From Neisseriaceae bacterium (GTDB lineage: Bacteria; Pseudomonadota; Gammaproteobacteria; Burkholderiales; UBA11063), in NCBI GenBank assembly GCA_947470205.1, contig CANISK010000100.1, positions 1-5,894 of the forward strand: a DNA stretch of 5,894 nt, in the 5' to 3' direction. Position numbers and translations under genes: made by a program. Under the pieces are notes generated by a model that did not search any database, was not told the origin of the DNA, and saw nothing but the letters and a program-made list of their open reading frames with translations. Positions 1-5,894 of the stretch are shown here, piece by piece (position 1 is the stretch's first letter; each line of letters begins with the position of its first letter).

Positions 1-405
1 ATAAAAAAACCCACACCGCAACACCCAGATATAACCAAAGAGATTCTCAGTCAATTACGACCAATTAATATTGGCAAAAGCAAAAACACCTATAAAGGCG
101 GTACAGATAAGGGCACTTCAAATGCCAATGTTATGTTAAATAATTACGCAGATTTGGTTATTGAAAAAGTCCAGCCATATATTGATATCCCAGATTCAAT
201 TAACCAGTCCACAATAGCAATTGTGAAAGTGACCTTATTGCCAAATATGAGAGTATATAAGGTAGAGCTATCCAAATCCAGTTATAATCAAATTTATGAT
301 GATAATGTTCAAATGGCAATCAAAAAAGTTGGTATTTTTCCACCGTTACCATCAGGGGCTAACTTTAATGATTTTAAGGTGCTGTATCTAACTTTTAAAC
401 CATAA
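1..405 (+). CDS. tolA: TolA, C-terminal part (5' end outside window)
   Basis: This is the last 134 residues of an ORF that is open from base 1, so the start lies upstream; the internal ATG at 133 is not the start. TolA is an inner-membrane protein that spans the periplasm and contacts TolB and Pal through its C-terminal domain, using proton-motive force from TolQR. The first ~45 visible residues are a polar Lys/Pro/Gln-rich linker. From NNYADLVIEKV (codons from about 139) to the end it reads as the TolA/TonB C-terminal fold: a helix, then strand IAIVKVTLLPNMRVYKVEL, then SSYNQIYDDNVQMAIKKV and the closing LTFKP, very like the E. coli ending DFKP. The KSS....DD.V..AI pattern resembles betaproteobacterial TolA. 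It ends in tandem TAA stops (403-408), 14 bases before tolB. The tolQ, tolR and N-terminal tolA parts cannot be seen. Confidence 0.9.
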   Translation: MKKPTPQHPDITKEILSQLRPINIGKSKNTYKGGTDKGTSNANVMLNNYADLVIEKVQPYIDIPDSINQSTIAIVKVTLLPNMRVYKVELSKSSYNQIYDDNVQMAIKKVGIFPPLPSGANFNDFKVLYLTFKP

Positions 406-419
406 TAAGAAGAGTAATT

Positions 420-1691
420 ATGAAAAAAAATGTAATAGCAATTCTGTGTGTTGTGTTATTTAGTTTAATGGGTGGTGTTTATGCGGCACAAAACATCACC
501 ATCACAGGCGGAAAAATTGCCATACCGACAATTGCCATACAAAATTTCACCAGTCAAAACCCTAATGTCTCAAGCGATGCAATTACGGGCATTATAATTA
601 ATGATTTAAACATCACTGGAGAGTTGAGGGCCATCAAAGAAGATAACAAAGATAACGACGAAATTGGTGATATTGCAAATGTTAAAAACACCAATTATAC
701 CCTCACAGGTTCAATATCTACAACATCAATTAATTACAATTTGAGTAATGATGATCCAACATCCCCAGCAATATTAACTAACTCAGCTCCAATATCATCA
801 ATTAGCCCAAACATAAGACATGCCACACACACAATCAGCAATCAAATATATCAAAAATTAACCAATACCCAAGGTATGTTTAATAGTAAAATTGGTTTTG
901 TAGCAAAAGATAAGAAAAAATATAAAATTATCGTTTCAGATTATGATGGATTTAATCAAAAAATACTTCTTACCACTAAAAACCCAATCTTATCATTTAC
1001 ATGGAATCAAGACGGCACACAAATAGCTTACACTATAATTGAAAACAAACAGCCGGTGATATATGTACAAAATACACAAACCACATTAAGATATCCAGTT
1101 GCTCAATTTGATGGCTCAAACTACTCTCCAGTTTTTATGCCTGATAACAACAGACTAATAATCACATCCACCACAGGTGATGATACTTCACAATTATATC
1201 TAATTGATAATATAAAATTCTCAGATAATTCAGACATAACGCCATTATTTAAAAGAAATTTTAGCGGTATTAATACCGAGCCGTCAGTAAATAATGACAA
1301 CATTGTTTTTACATCAGATCATGATGGTGGGCCACAAATTTTTCTATATAATATGACAAGTAAAGAAATGCCAAAAAGGATAACTTTTAATCTGGGAAAT
1401 TATAATACAACTGCCAAATTTTCTCATGATGGTAACAAAATACTTTTTGTAAATAGAAATAAAAACATTTTACGCACTTATGTATTGGATATAAAAACCA
1501 ATATATTTTATCCGGTTAGCAAAGATACCATTTTAGATATTTCACCAAGCTTTGCTCCGAATGATAAATTGGTATTATTATCAAGTGATGATAAAATGTA
1601 TATTGCAAATACTGCTGGCACTATTGAAACCCCAATCCCAACAATAAATTATTCAAGTATTATTGATCAATCTTGGTCGAATCAATTTTAG
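420..1691 (+). CDS. tolB: TolB, periplasmic component of the Tol-Pal system
   Basis: TolB is a soluble periplasmic protein that binds Pal and TolA and helps maintain outer-membrane integrity and constriction. The 423 residues match the family's usual ~430. Residues 1-22 form a signal peptide (MKKN, then a hydrophobic run ending VYA-A, cleavage near 22/23). Residues ~24-155 are the N-terminal domain: ITITGGKIAIPTIAIQNF, then IIINDLNITGELR. Residues ~157-423 are the beta-propeller, with IVSDYDGFNQ (171-180), WNQDGTQIAY (195-204), INTEPS (284-289), FTSDHDGGPQIF (297-308), FSHDGNKILF (334-343) and SPSFAPND (375-382), each aligning with an E. coli TolB motif. The last blade closes with QSWSNQF, where E. 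coli has PAWSPYL. GAAGAG at 409-414 sits five bases before the ATG and supports this start. An A8 run (423-430) follows the start codon. Unusually, pal does not follow: the next gene starts 14 bases after the stop. Confidence 0.96.
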   Translation: MKKNVIAILCVVLFSLMGGVYAAQNITITGGKIAIPTIAIQNFTSQNPNVSSDAITGIIINDLNITGELRAIKEDNKDNDEIGDIANVKNTNYTLTGSISTTSINYNLSNDDPTSPAILTNSAPISSISPNIRHATHTISNQIYQKLTNTQGMFNSKIGFVAKDKKKYKIIVSDYDGFNQKILLTTKNPILSFTWNQDGTQIAYTIIENKQPVIYVQNTQTTLRYPVAQFDGSNYSPVFMPDNNRLIITSTTGDDTSQLYLIDNIKFSDNSDITPLFKRNFSGINTEPSVNNDNIVFTSDHDGGPQIFLYNMTSKEMPKRITFNLGNYNTTAKFSHDGNKILFVNRNKNILRTYVLDIKTNIFYPVSKDTILDISPSFAPNDKLVLLSSDDKMYIANTAGTIETPIPTINYSSIIDQSWSNQF

Positions 1692-1705
1692 CACTCAAGT
1701 ACAAT

Positions 1706-3598
1706 ATGCAAATCAAACAATATTACTCTCATTTTATAAAACAAATTCAAAAGCCAAGTATTTTATCATTGATTTTATTGGATTGTATTTTGTTGCCACT
1801 GGCATTGGTAACATCTATTTTATTGAGATTGGGTGGATCATGGGATCCGCATCTTAATGGATATCTTTGGATATTTCTCGCACTTCCAGTATGGACCATT
1901 CCAATATTCATCACCATGGGACTGTACAACGCAGTAATAAAATATATTGATGAAAAAATTATTGTTATTGTTATTGTTGGGGTTAGCTTCTCTGTTGGCA
2001 TTTTAATTGCTGTCATTAAACATAACCACATGTACGCTTTTCCAACTACAGCAATAATAATATTTTGGGTATTTGCCTTGGCATACATTGGTGGAACTAG
2101 AGTTATGCTTCGTGGAATATATAGAAACAATCAAAATCACACAAAAATTAATATTGGAATATACGGAGCTGGAAGTGCTGGCGGTCAATTATCCATGTTA
2201 TTACAAATGGGTCATGAATATAACCCAGTGGCATTTTTCGATAATAATAAAAAGCTATGGGGGGATAGCATTCGCGGTATTACCATATATAACCCACAAG
2301 ACATCCGTAAATGTATTAATAAGTACAAAATTACTCAAATATTACTTGCAATGCCAAAGGCAAATATCAAAAAAAGACAAGAGATTATTAATATGCTCGA
2401 GCCTTTTGCGGTTCAAATTAAAACCATCCCCAGCATGGGTGAATTAATCCGTGGGGATGTAAAAATTAATACCATTAAAGAAATTGATATCAAAGAATTA
2501 TTAGAACGGGAGCCAATTCCCCCGGAAGAATCCTTAATAAAAAAAAATATTTACAATAAAATAGTCCTAGTAACTGGTGCCGGAGGCTCAATTGGTGGTG
2601 AATTATCCAGACAAATTGCGTGCATTCATCCTGCAAAATTAATTTTATTGGATATCTCTGAGTATGGATTATACAATATAACAAAAGAACTGCATGCGAT
2701 ATACCCAAATGTACACATTGTGGATATCTTGGGAGACATTACCAACGAAATATTCATTAATCAATTATTTGACACTTTATCTATTGAGACAATTTATCAT
2801 GCCGCGGCATACAAACACGTTCCAATTGTTGAGCTTAATCCATTTACAAGCATCTACAATAATGTATTTGGCACATCAATTATTGCACACGCAGCTTTGC
2901 AACATAAATGCGAGATAATGGTTTTGATATCAACTGATAAAGCAGTACGCCCAACTAATATCATGGGTGCAAGCAAAAGAATCTCTGAGCTTATTTTGCA
3001 AAGCTTGCATGCAATATCAACTCACACAATATTCACCATGGTGAGATTTGGTAATGTTCTTGGTTCGTCAGGCTCTGTTGTGCCTTTATTTAAAGAGCAA
3101 ATTAACAGCGGTGGGCCAGTTACGGTCACACACCCTGATGTGGTTAGGTACTTTATGACCATTCAAGAAGCCTCAACTTTGGTTATCCAAGCGGGAAATA
3201 TGGCAATTGGAGGGGATGTCTTTATACTTGACATGGGTGAACAAATTAAAATCATAGACTTGGCAACAAAAATGATACATCTAAGTGGGTTCAATATCAA
3301 AAACGAAGAAAACCCAGATGGTGATGTAGAGATTAAATTTACTGGGCTACGCCCTGGTGAAAAATTATACGAAGAGTTGCTTGTGACTGAAAGTTCACAA
3401 CCTACAACTCATCCAAAAATACTAAAAGCACATGAAAATTACATACCATACGAAAATCTTATGGATAAATTAAATATTTGTAAAAATGCAATCAATCAAT
3501 TTGATTATGATACAATTATAGATATTTTACATCAGTTAGTAATTGACTACACACAGTCAAATACCAAAATTCACGTCCACTCTTCGTCTTTGAAATGA
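1706..3598 (+). CDS. Membrane-bound UDP-sugar 4,6-dehydratase, WbpM/CapD/PglF type
   Basis: A 630-residue member of the large nucleoside-diphosphate-sugar dehydratases. Characterised relatives convert UDP-GlcNAc to the 4-keto-6-deoxy sugar that begins synthesis of amino sugars such as QuiNAc, FucNAc or bacillosamine for O-antigen, capsule or protein glycans. Four membrane segments are visible (about 18-42, 53-77, 85-104, 112-134), ending in the family pattern FPTTAIIIFW...IGGTRVMLR. A first Rossmann-like domain has GAGSAGG at 154-160. The catalytic SDR domain has GAGGSIG at 291-297, HAAAYKHVP, STDK at 409-412, MGASK at 420-424 and RPGEKLYEELL from 549. The tyrosine of a classical YxxxK is Met420, as in WbpM. 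I chose ATG 1706, 14 bases after the tolB stop; TTG 1673, which overlaps tolB, would add 11 residues. Neither has a good Shine-Dalgarno, so coupling to tolB translation is likely. No other glycan gene is visible nearby. The exact sugar product cannot be read from sequence. Confidence 0.93.
   Translation: MQIKQYYSHFIKQIQKPSILSLILLDCILLPLALVTSILLRLGGSWDPHLNGYLWIFLALPVWTIPIFITMGLYNAVIKYIDEKIIVIVIVGVSFSVGILIAVIKHNHMYAFPTTAIIIFWVFALAYIGGTRVMLRGIYRNNQNHTKINIGIYGAGSAGGQLSMLLQMGHEYNPVAFFDNNKKLWGDSIRGITIYNPQDIRKCINKYKITQILLAMPKANIKKRQEIINMLEPFAVQIKTIPSMGELIRGDVKINTIKEIDIKELLEREPIPPEESLIKKNIYNKIVLVTGAGGSIGGELSRQIACIHPAKLILLDISEYGLYNITKELHAIYPNVHIVDILGDITNEIFINQLFDTLSIETIYHAAAYKHVPIVELNPFTSIYNNVFGTSIIAHAALQHKCEIMVLISTDKAVRPTNIMGASKRISELILQSLHAISTHTIFTMVRFGNVLGSSGSVVPLFKEQINSGGPVTVTHPDVVRYFMTIQEASTLVIQAGNMAIGGDVFILDMGEQIKIIDLATKMIHLSGFNIKNEENPDGDVEIKFTGLRPGEKLYEELLVTESSQPTTHPKILKAHENYIPYENLMDKLNICKNAINQFDYDTIIDILHQLVIDYTQSNTKIHVHSSSLK
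2539..2547 (+). repeat. A9 homopolymer inside the dehydratase gene
   Basis: Nine consecutive A bases lie in the codons for IKKN, about 11 codons before the GAGGSIG cofactor motif. Losing one A brings TAG into frame five codons after the tract; gaining one brings TAA into frame three codons after it. Either slip would leave only the membrane part and the first Rossmann-like domain. Whether slippage occurs is not known; runs of eight also occur in tolB and rpoD here. Confidence 0.6.
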
Positions 3599-3628
3599 TA
3601 AAACAATACAAACAAGAAAGTTACCAGA

Positions 3629-4651
3629 ATGAACAAACTATTATTATTTTTATGCATCATATTTTGTAGTATATTAAATGCACAAAATAATAACACCATA
3701 CAACACAAAAACCACCATAAACAAAACAATAAAACAATTCAAACGGCGCAACACTCTAAACACAACAATAAGCACAAACTAAAAATATCAAATACTAAAG
3801 CTACGCACGTAGAACCCAAATCGTCAACTGCATTTATTCCAAAAGCACAACCACACACTAACATCATCGGTGACTATGAAAATAAAGACGCAATCAAATC
3901 TGGCCCAAGGCTATACTCATACTCAGCAATCGCCGTAAATGCAGACACAGGCGAGATATTTGTTAGCAAAAATCCAGATACCAAGCTTCCAATCGCCTCT
4001 CTCACCAAGCTTATGACGGCAATGGTGGTGTTAGATTCTGGGGTAAATTTAGATGACTATGTGACGATAAGCGTTGCGGATGTAGACACTCTACGCAACA
4101 CTCGCTCAAGATTAAAAGTGGGAATGCAGTTAAGACGAAGGGATTTATTGTTATTGGCTCTTATGTCATCTGAAAATAGAGCAGCTCATGCATTGGGGCG
4201 TACGACATATAGTATTGGGTTAGAGATGTTTGTAGATAAAATGAATGATAAAGCTAAGAGTCTTGGAATGGTGAATACCCAATTTTTTGACCCAACAGGT
4301 CTTACCAATAGAAATAGATCAACTGCCATGGATTTGGCAAAAATGGTGCAATCAGCTTATTCATACAATGAAATTAGAAAATATACTACCACTAAAAACG
4401 CCAATGTTATGTTTAGCCCAAAATACATTCATCATTATATAAATACTGATGCTTTAGTTAGGGATAATCAAATGCAGATTGAAGTATCTAAAACTGGTTT
4501 TATTAATGAAGCAGGGCACTGCCTTGCCCTTTATTCAATCATCAACAATAAACCAATTGTAATGGTGTTTTTAAATAGTGCCGGTAAAAGTGGTAGATTA
4601 CTTGATGCAATGACAATTAAAAACTATGTTAAAAAAATATACTCTTCCTAA
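3629..4651 (+). CDS. pbpG: PBP7-type D-alanyl-D-alanine endopeptidase (low-molecular-weight PBP)
   Basis: A 340-residue serine peptidase of the S11 family, closest in motifs to E. coli PBP7 (PbpG), which cleaves D-Ala-meso-DAP crosslinks in peptidoglycan in the periplasm. Residues 1-18 look like a signal peptide (MNKLLLFLCIIFCSILNA). A low-complexity Asn/His/Lys/Gln stretch (about 19-54) and linker follow, then the peptidase domain from about 95. All three active-site motifs are intact: S124-L-T-K127 within PIASLTKLMTAMVVLD, S181-E-N183 within LLLLALMSSENRAA, and K288-T-G290 within KTGFINEAGHC. MNDKAKSLGM and DPTGL also match PBP7. It lacks the long E. coli C-terminal tail and ends soon after the domain. 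AAGAAAG at 3614-3620 lies eight bases before the ATG. The 30-base gap after the dehydratase, with no visible promoter, suggests cotranscription. A DD-carboxypeptidase activity cannot be excluded from sequence alone. Confidence 0.94.
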   Translation: MNKLLLFLCIIFCSILNAQNNNTIQHKNHHKQNNKTIQTAQHSKHNNKHKLKISNTKATHVEPKSSTAFIPKAQPHTNIIGDYENKDAIKSGPRLYSYSAIAVNADTGEIFVSKNPDTKLPIASLTKLMTAMVVLDSGVNLDDYVTISVADVDTLRNTRSRLKVGMQLRRRDLLLLALMSSENRAAHALGRTTYSIGLEMFVDKMNDKAKSLGMVNTQFFDPTGLTNRNRSTAMDLAKMVQSAYSYNEIRKYTTTKNANVMFSPKYIHHYINTDALVRDNQMQIEVSKTGFINEAGHCLALYSIINNKPIVMVFLNSAGKSGRLLDAMTIKNYVKKIYSS

Positions 4652-4733
4652 ATTTTAGGGTACAGCTCATACCTCACACCGCAGAATATACGACCTACTC
4701 CAAAAAGAAGCGTATACTTTATGAATAGATAAA

Positions 4734-4742
4734 TGGTATAAT
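4734..4742 (+). promoter_or_regulatory. Extended -10 promoter for rpoD
   Basis: The bases read TGGTATAAT: a consensus -10 hexamer TATAAT (4737-4742) with the TGn extension immediately upstream. The -35 is poor; the best candidate at an 18-base spacing is TATACT (4713-4718), with three of six consensus bases. Weak -35 elements are common at extended -10 promoters. Transcription would be expected to start near 4749, giving an rpoD leader of about 55 bases. It is the only convincing sigma-70 promoter I see in the window. Confidence 0.7.
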
Positions 4743-4759
4743 TTCGGATGGTGAAATTA
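4739..4759. repeat. 7-bp inverted repeat overlapping the rpoD -10 and start region
   Basis: TAATTTC (4739-4745) and GAAATTA (4753-4759) are perfect reverse complements separated by seven bases. The left arm shares four bases with the -10 hexamer, and the predicted transcription start falls in the loop. The position would suit an operator, but six of the seven pairs are A-T in an AT-rich gap, so chance is plausible. Confidence 0.4.
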
Positions 4760-4793
4760 ATTAATTGTTATCGTTGTGGTTTTATTGTAAAAC

Positions 4794-4799
4794 AAGGGA
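4794..4799 (+). promoter_or_regulatory. Ribosome binding site of rpoD
   Basis: AAGGGA lies four bases before the ATG at 4804. It is the purine-rich site that picks this start over the TTG at 4765, which follows an in-frame TAA, and over the later in-frame ATG at 5002. Confidence 0.65.
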
Positions 4800-4803
4800 A
4801 AGC

Positions 4804-5894
4804 ATGTCTAAGACAAACAAAGAAAATGTTTTATTAAAAGCAAAAATAGAGCAAGCCAATAAAATTAAATCAATTACTGCCCCCATGGATAATGATGGAG
4901 ATCTTTCTGTTACAAATGAGGCATTAGAGAGAAGCAAAAATAGACGCACCAAATCAAAAAAGGCGGGTAAAGAAGAGCCCGCCCAAGAGGTGAATCATTT
5001 GATGCATCTCGTAAGTTCTGGAGTGGAAAATCTAAGCACAGAAGAATTGACAAAACTTGAAGAGCAAAAGAAGAAATTGCATTTTCTGTTGAGTGGCGGT
5101 CAAGATAGAGGGTATGTGACTAATGCTGAAATAAATGATAACTTACCTGATCACATCACAGATCCAGAAGTTATTGATCAAATTATCACTATGATTGAGG
5201 CGCTTGGTATTAAAGTATTTGAATATGAGCCAAGCCAAGAAGAGCTATTGTTATCTGGCACATCTTCGGCAACGGTAGATGCAGACGATTACGCCGTAGA
5301 GGAGGCAGAGAAAATATTAACAAGTACAGCTGCCACTAATGAATTTGGGCGTACCACAGACCCGGTTCGTATGTACATGAGAGAAATTGGCACCTACGAT
5401 TTATTAAATAAAACCGATGAAGCTGAAATTGCACGAAAATTAGAAAGCAGTGTAACTCTTATGATTTCAGTAATTGCCGAATGCCCAACGGTAATCAATG
5501 CAATTGCATCTACTTACAATGATACACTAATCGGAAAAATTAAAATAGAAAATTTTATTGATGAATTTATTGATGACGACATTGCAATACCCAAAAACCC
5601 AATGACGAAGCAATGCGACACTGAATCTAAAGATGAAGATGAAAATGATAATCACAGCGATGATGATGACGACGAAATATCCAAAGAAGAATTAGAAAAA
5701 CTCAAACGGAAAACAGCTATTTTTTTTACAGCATTTAATAAGATTGTTGAAAAACAAAATGCAATCATAGAAAAACACACCTCTCAATCAAAACAATATG
5801 AAAAAATATTGTCTTCCATTATGGAAGAACTTGAAAAAATACGATTCACCAATAAACAAATTGAGATATTTTGTGAAATAGTTCGTAAATATCA
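4804..5894 (+). CDS. rpoD: RNA polymerase primary sigma factor RpoD (3' end outside window)
   Basis: The frame stays open from ATG 4804 to the end, giving 363 codons plus two bases. RpoD directs RNA polymerase to housekeeping promoters. Residues 1-~88 are a charged extension with a Lys/Arg-rich patch (43-56), as in many betaproteobacterial RpoDs and absent from E. coli. Region 1.1 spans about 89-146: LLSGGQDRGYVTNAEINDNLP aligns with E. coli LVTRGKEQGYLTYAEVNDHLP and is followed by IITMIEALGIKVFE. Region 1.2 is at about 180-205 and contains FGRTTDPVRMYMREIG, nearly identical to E. coli. The non-conserved region follows, with an acidic cluster (about 274-291, including DDDDDE). The window ends inside it, near IRFTNKQIEIFCEIVRKY, which resembles FRLVPKQFDYLVNSMR of E. 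coli. Core-binding and promoter-reading regions 2-4 lie beyond the window. Its own promoter and a 152-base gap separate it from pbpG. Confidence 0.96.
   Translation, partial: MSKTNKENVLLKAKIEQANKIKSITAPMDNDGDLSVTNEALERSKNRRTKSKKAGKEEPAQEVNHLMHLVSSGVENLSTEELTKLEEQKKKLHFLLSGGQDRGYVTNAEINDNLPDHITDPEVIDQIITMIEALGIKVFEYEPSQEELLLSGTSSATVDADDYAVEEAEKILTSTAATNEFGRTTDPVRMYMREIGTYDLLNKTDEAEIARKLESSVTLMISVIAECPTVINAIASTYNDTLIGKIKIENFIDEFIDDDIAIPKNPMTKQCDTESKDEDENDNHSDDDDDEISKEELEKLKRKTAIFFTAFNKIVEKQNAIIEKHTSQSKQYEKILSSIMEELEKIRFTNKQIEIFCEIVRKY

Noticed and set aside
1747..2130. Open frame of 127 residues on the minus strand.
   Set aside because: It lies wholly inside the membrane domain of the dehydratase, has no recognisable domain, and is best explained as antisense shadow of a well-supported gene.
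1121..2708. Minus-strand frames at 1121-1303, 2003-2188 and 2490-2708.
   Set aside because: Short, without domains, and fully covered by tolB or the dehydratase.
1663..2918. Overlapping + strand open frames at 1663-1857, 2073-2447 and 2694-2918.
   Set aside because: They are out-of-frame shadows of tolB and the dehydratase, with no family resemblance and no room for independent genes.
124..4413. The 14-base word GCCAATGTTATGTT at 124-137 (tolA) and again at 4400-4413 (pbpG).
   Set aside because: The match stops at the edges, is in different protein contexts, and has no further copies that I noticed; coincidence in AT-rich coding DNA is likely.
4656..4676. Possible hairpin after pbpG (GGTA ... 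TACC) as a terminator.
   Set aside because: The stem is only four base pairs and no T-run follows it, so no intrinsic terminator is supported.
4713..4718. TATACT as a second -10 element upstream of rpoD.
   Set aside because: No -35-like sequence or TG extension lies at a suitable distance; it is better read as a weak -35 position for the downstream extended -10.
4652..4803. A tRNA, small RNA gene or short peptide gene in the pbpG-rpoD gap.
   Set aside because: No cloverleaf arms, T-loop signature or convincing RBS-plus-ORF was visible on either strand.
5623..5680. The acidic Asp/Glu run in RpoD as an unusual insertion.
   Set aside because: E. coli RpoD has a comparable acidic cluster in the same non-conserved region, so this is normal for the family.

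Overview
The window is AT-rich (roughly one third G+C by eye) and tightly packed on the + strand. It looks like ordinary chromosome from a betaproteobacterium. That placement rests on the TolA tail, the PBP7-type endopeptidase and the lysine-rich N-terminal extension of RpoD, all of which resemble betaproteobacterial family members as I remember them. The low G+C and short spacers would fit a streamlined or host-associated lineage. I cannot name a genus from sequence alone.

Layout, all on the + strand. 1-405: the 3' end of tolA, cut by the window start. 420-1691: a complete tolB. 1706-3598: a membrane-anchored nucleoside-sugar 4,6-dehydratase of the WbpM/CapD/PglF type. 3629-4651: a PBP7-type D-alanyl-D-alanine endopeptidase (pbpG-like). 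4652-4803: a gap holding a clear extended -10 promoter and a small inverted repeat. 4804 to the end: the first 363 codons of rpoD, the primary sigma factor, cut by the window end.

The first four genes are separated by only 14-30 bases and show no terminator or strong promoter between them, so they probably form one cell-envelope transcript. TolA and TolB belong to the Tol-Pal machine, which links inner membrane, peptidoglycan and outer membrane during constriction. The dehydratase starts synthesis of a modified 6-deoxy-amino sugar for a surface glycan, and the PBP7 homologue trims peptidoglycan crosslinks in the periplasm. RpoD is a separate function and appears to have its own promoter.

I see no mobile element, CRISPR array, tRNA, rRNA or defence locus, and no previously undescribed system. 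The points worth a second look are the absence of pal directly after tolB, the isolated sugar dehydratase in its place, an A9 tract in that gene where a one-base slip in either direction truncates it before the catalytic domain, a His/Asn/Lys-rich linker in the PBP7 homologue, and the inverted repeat overlapping the rpoD promoter.
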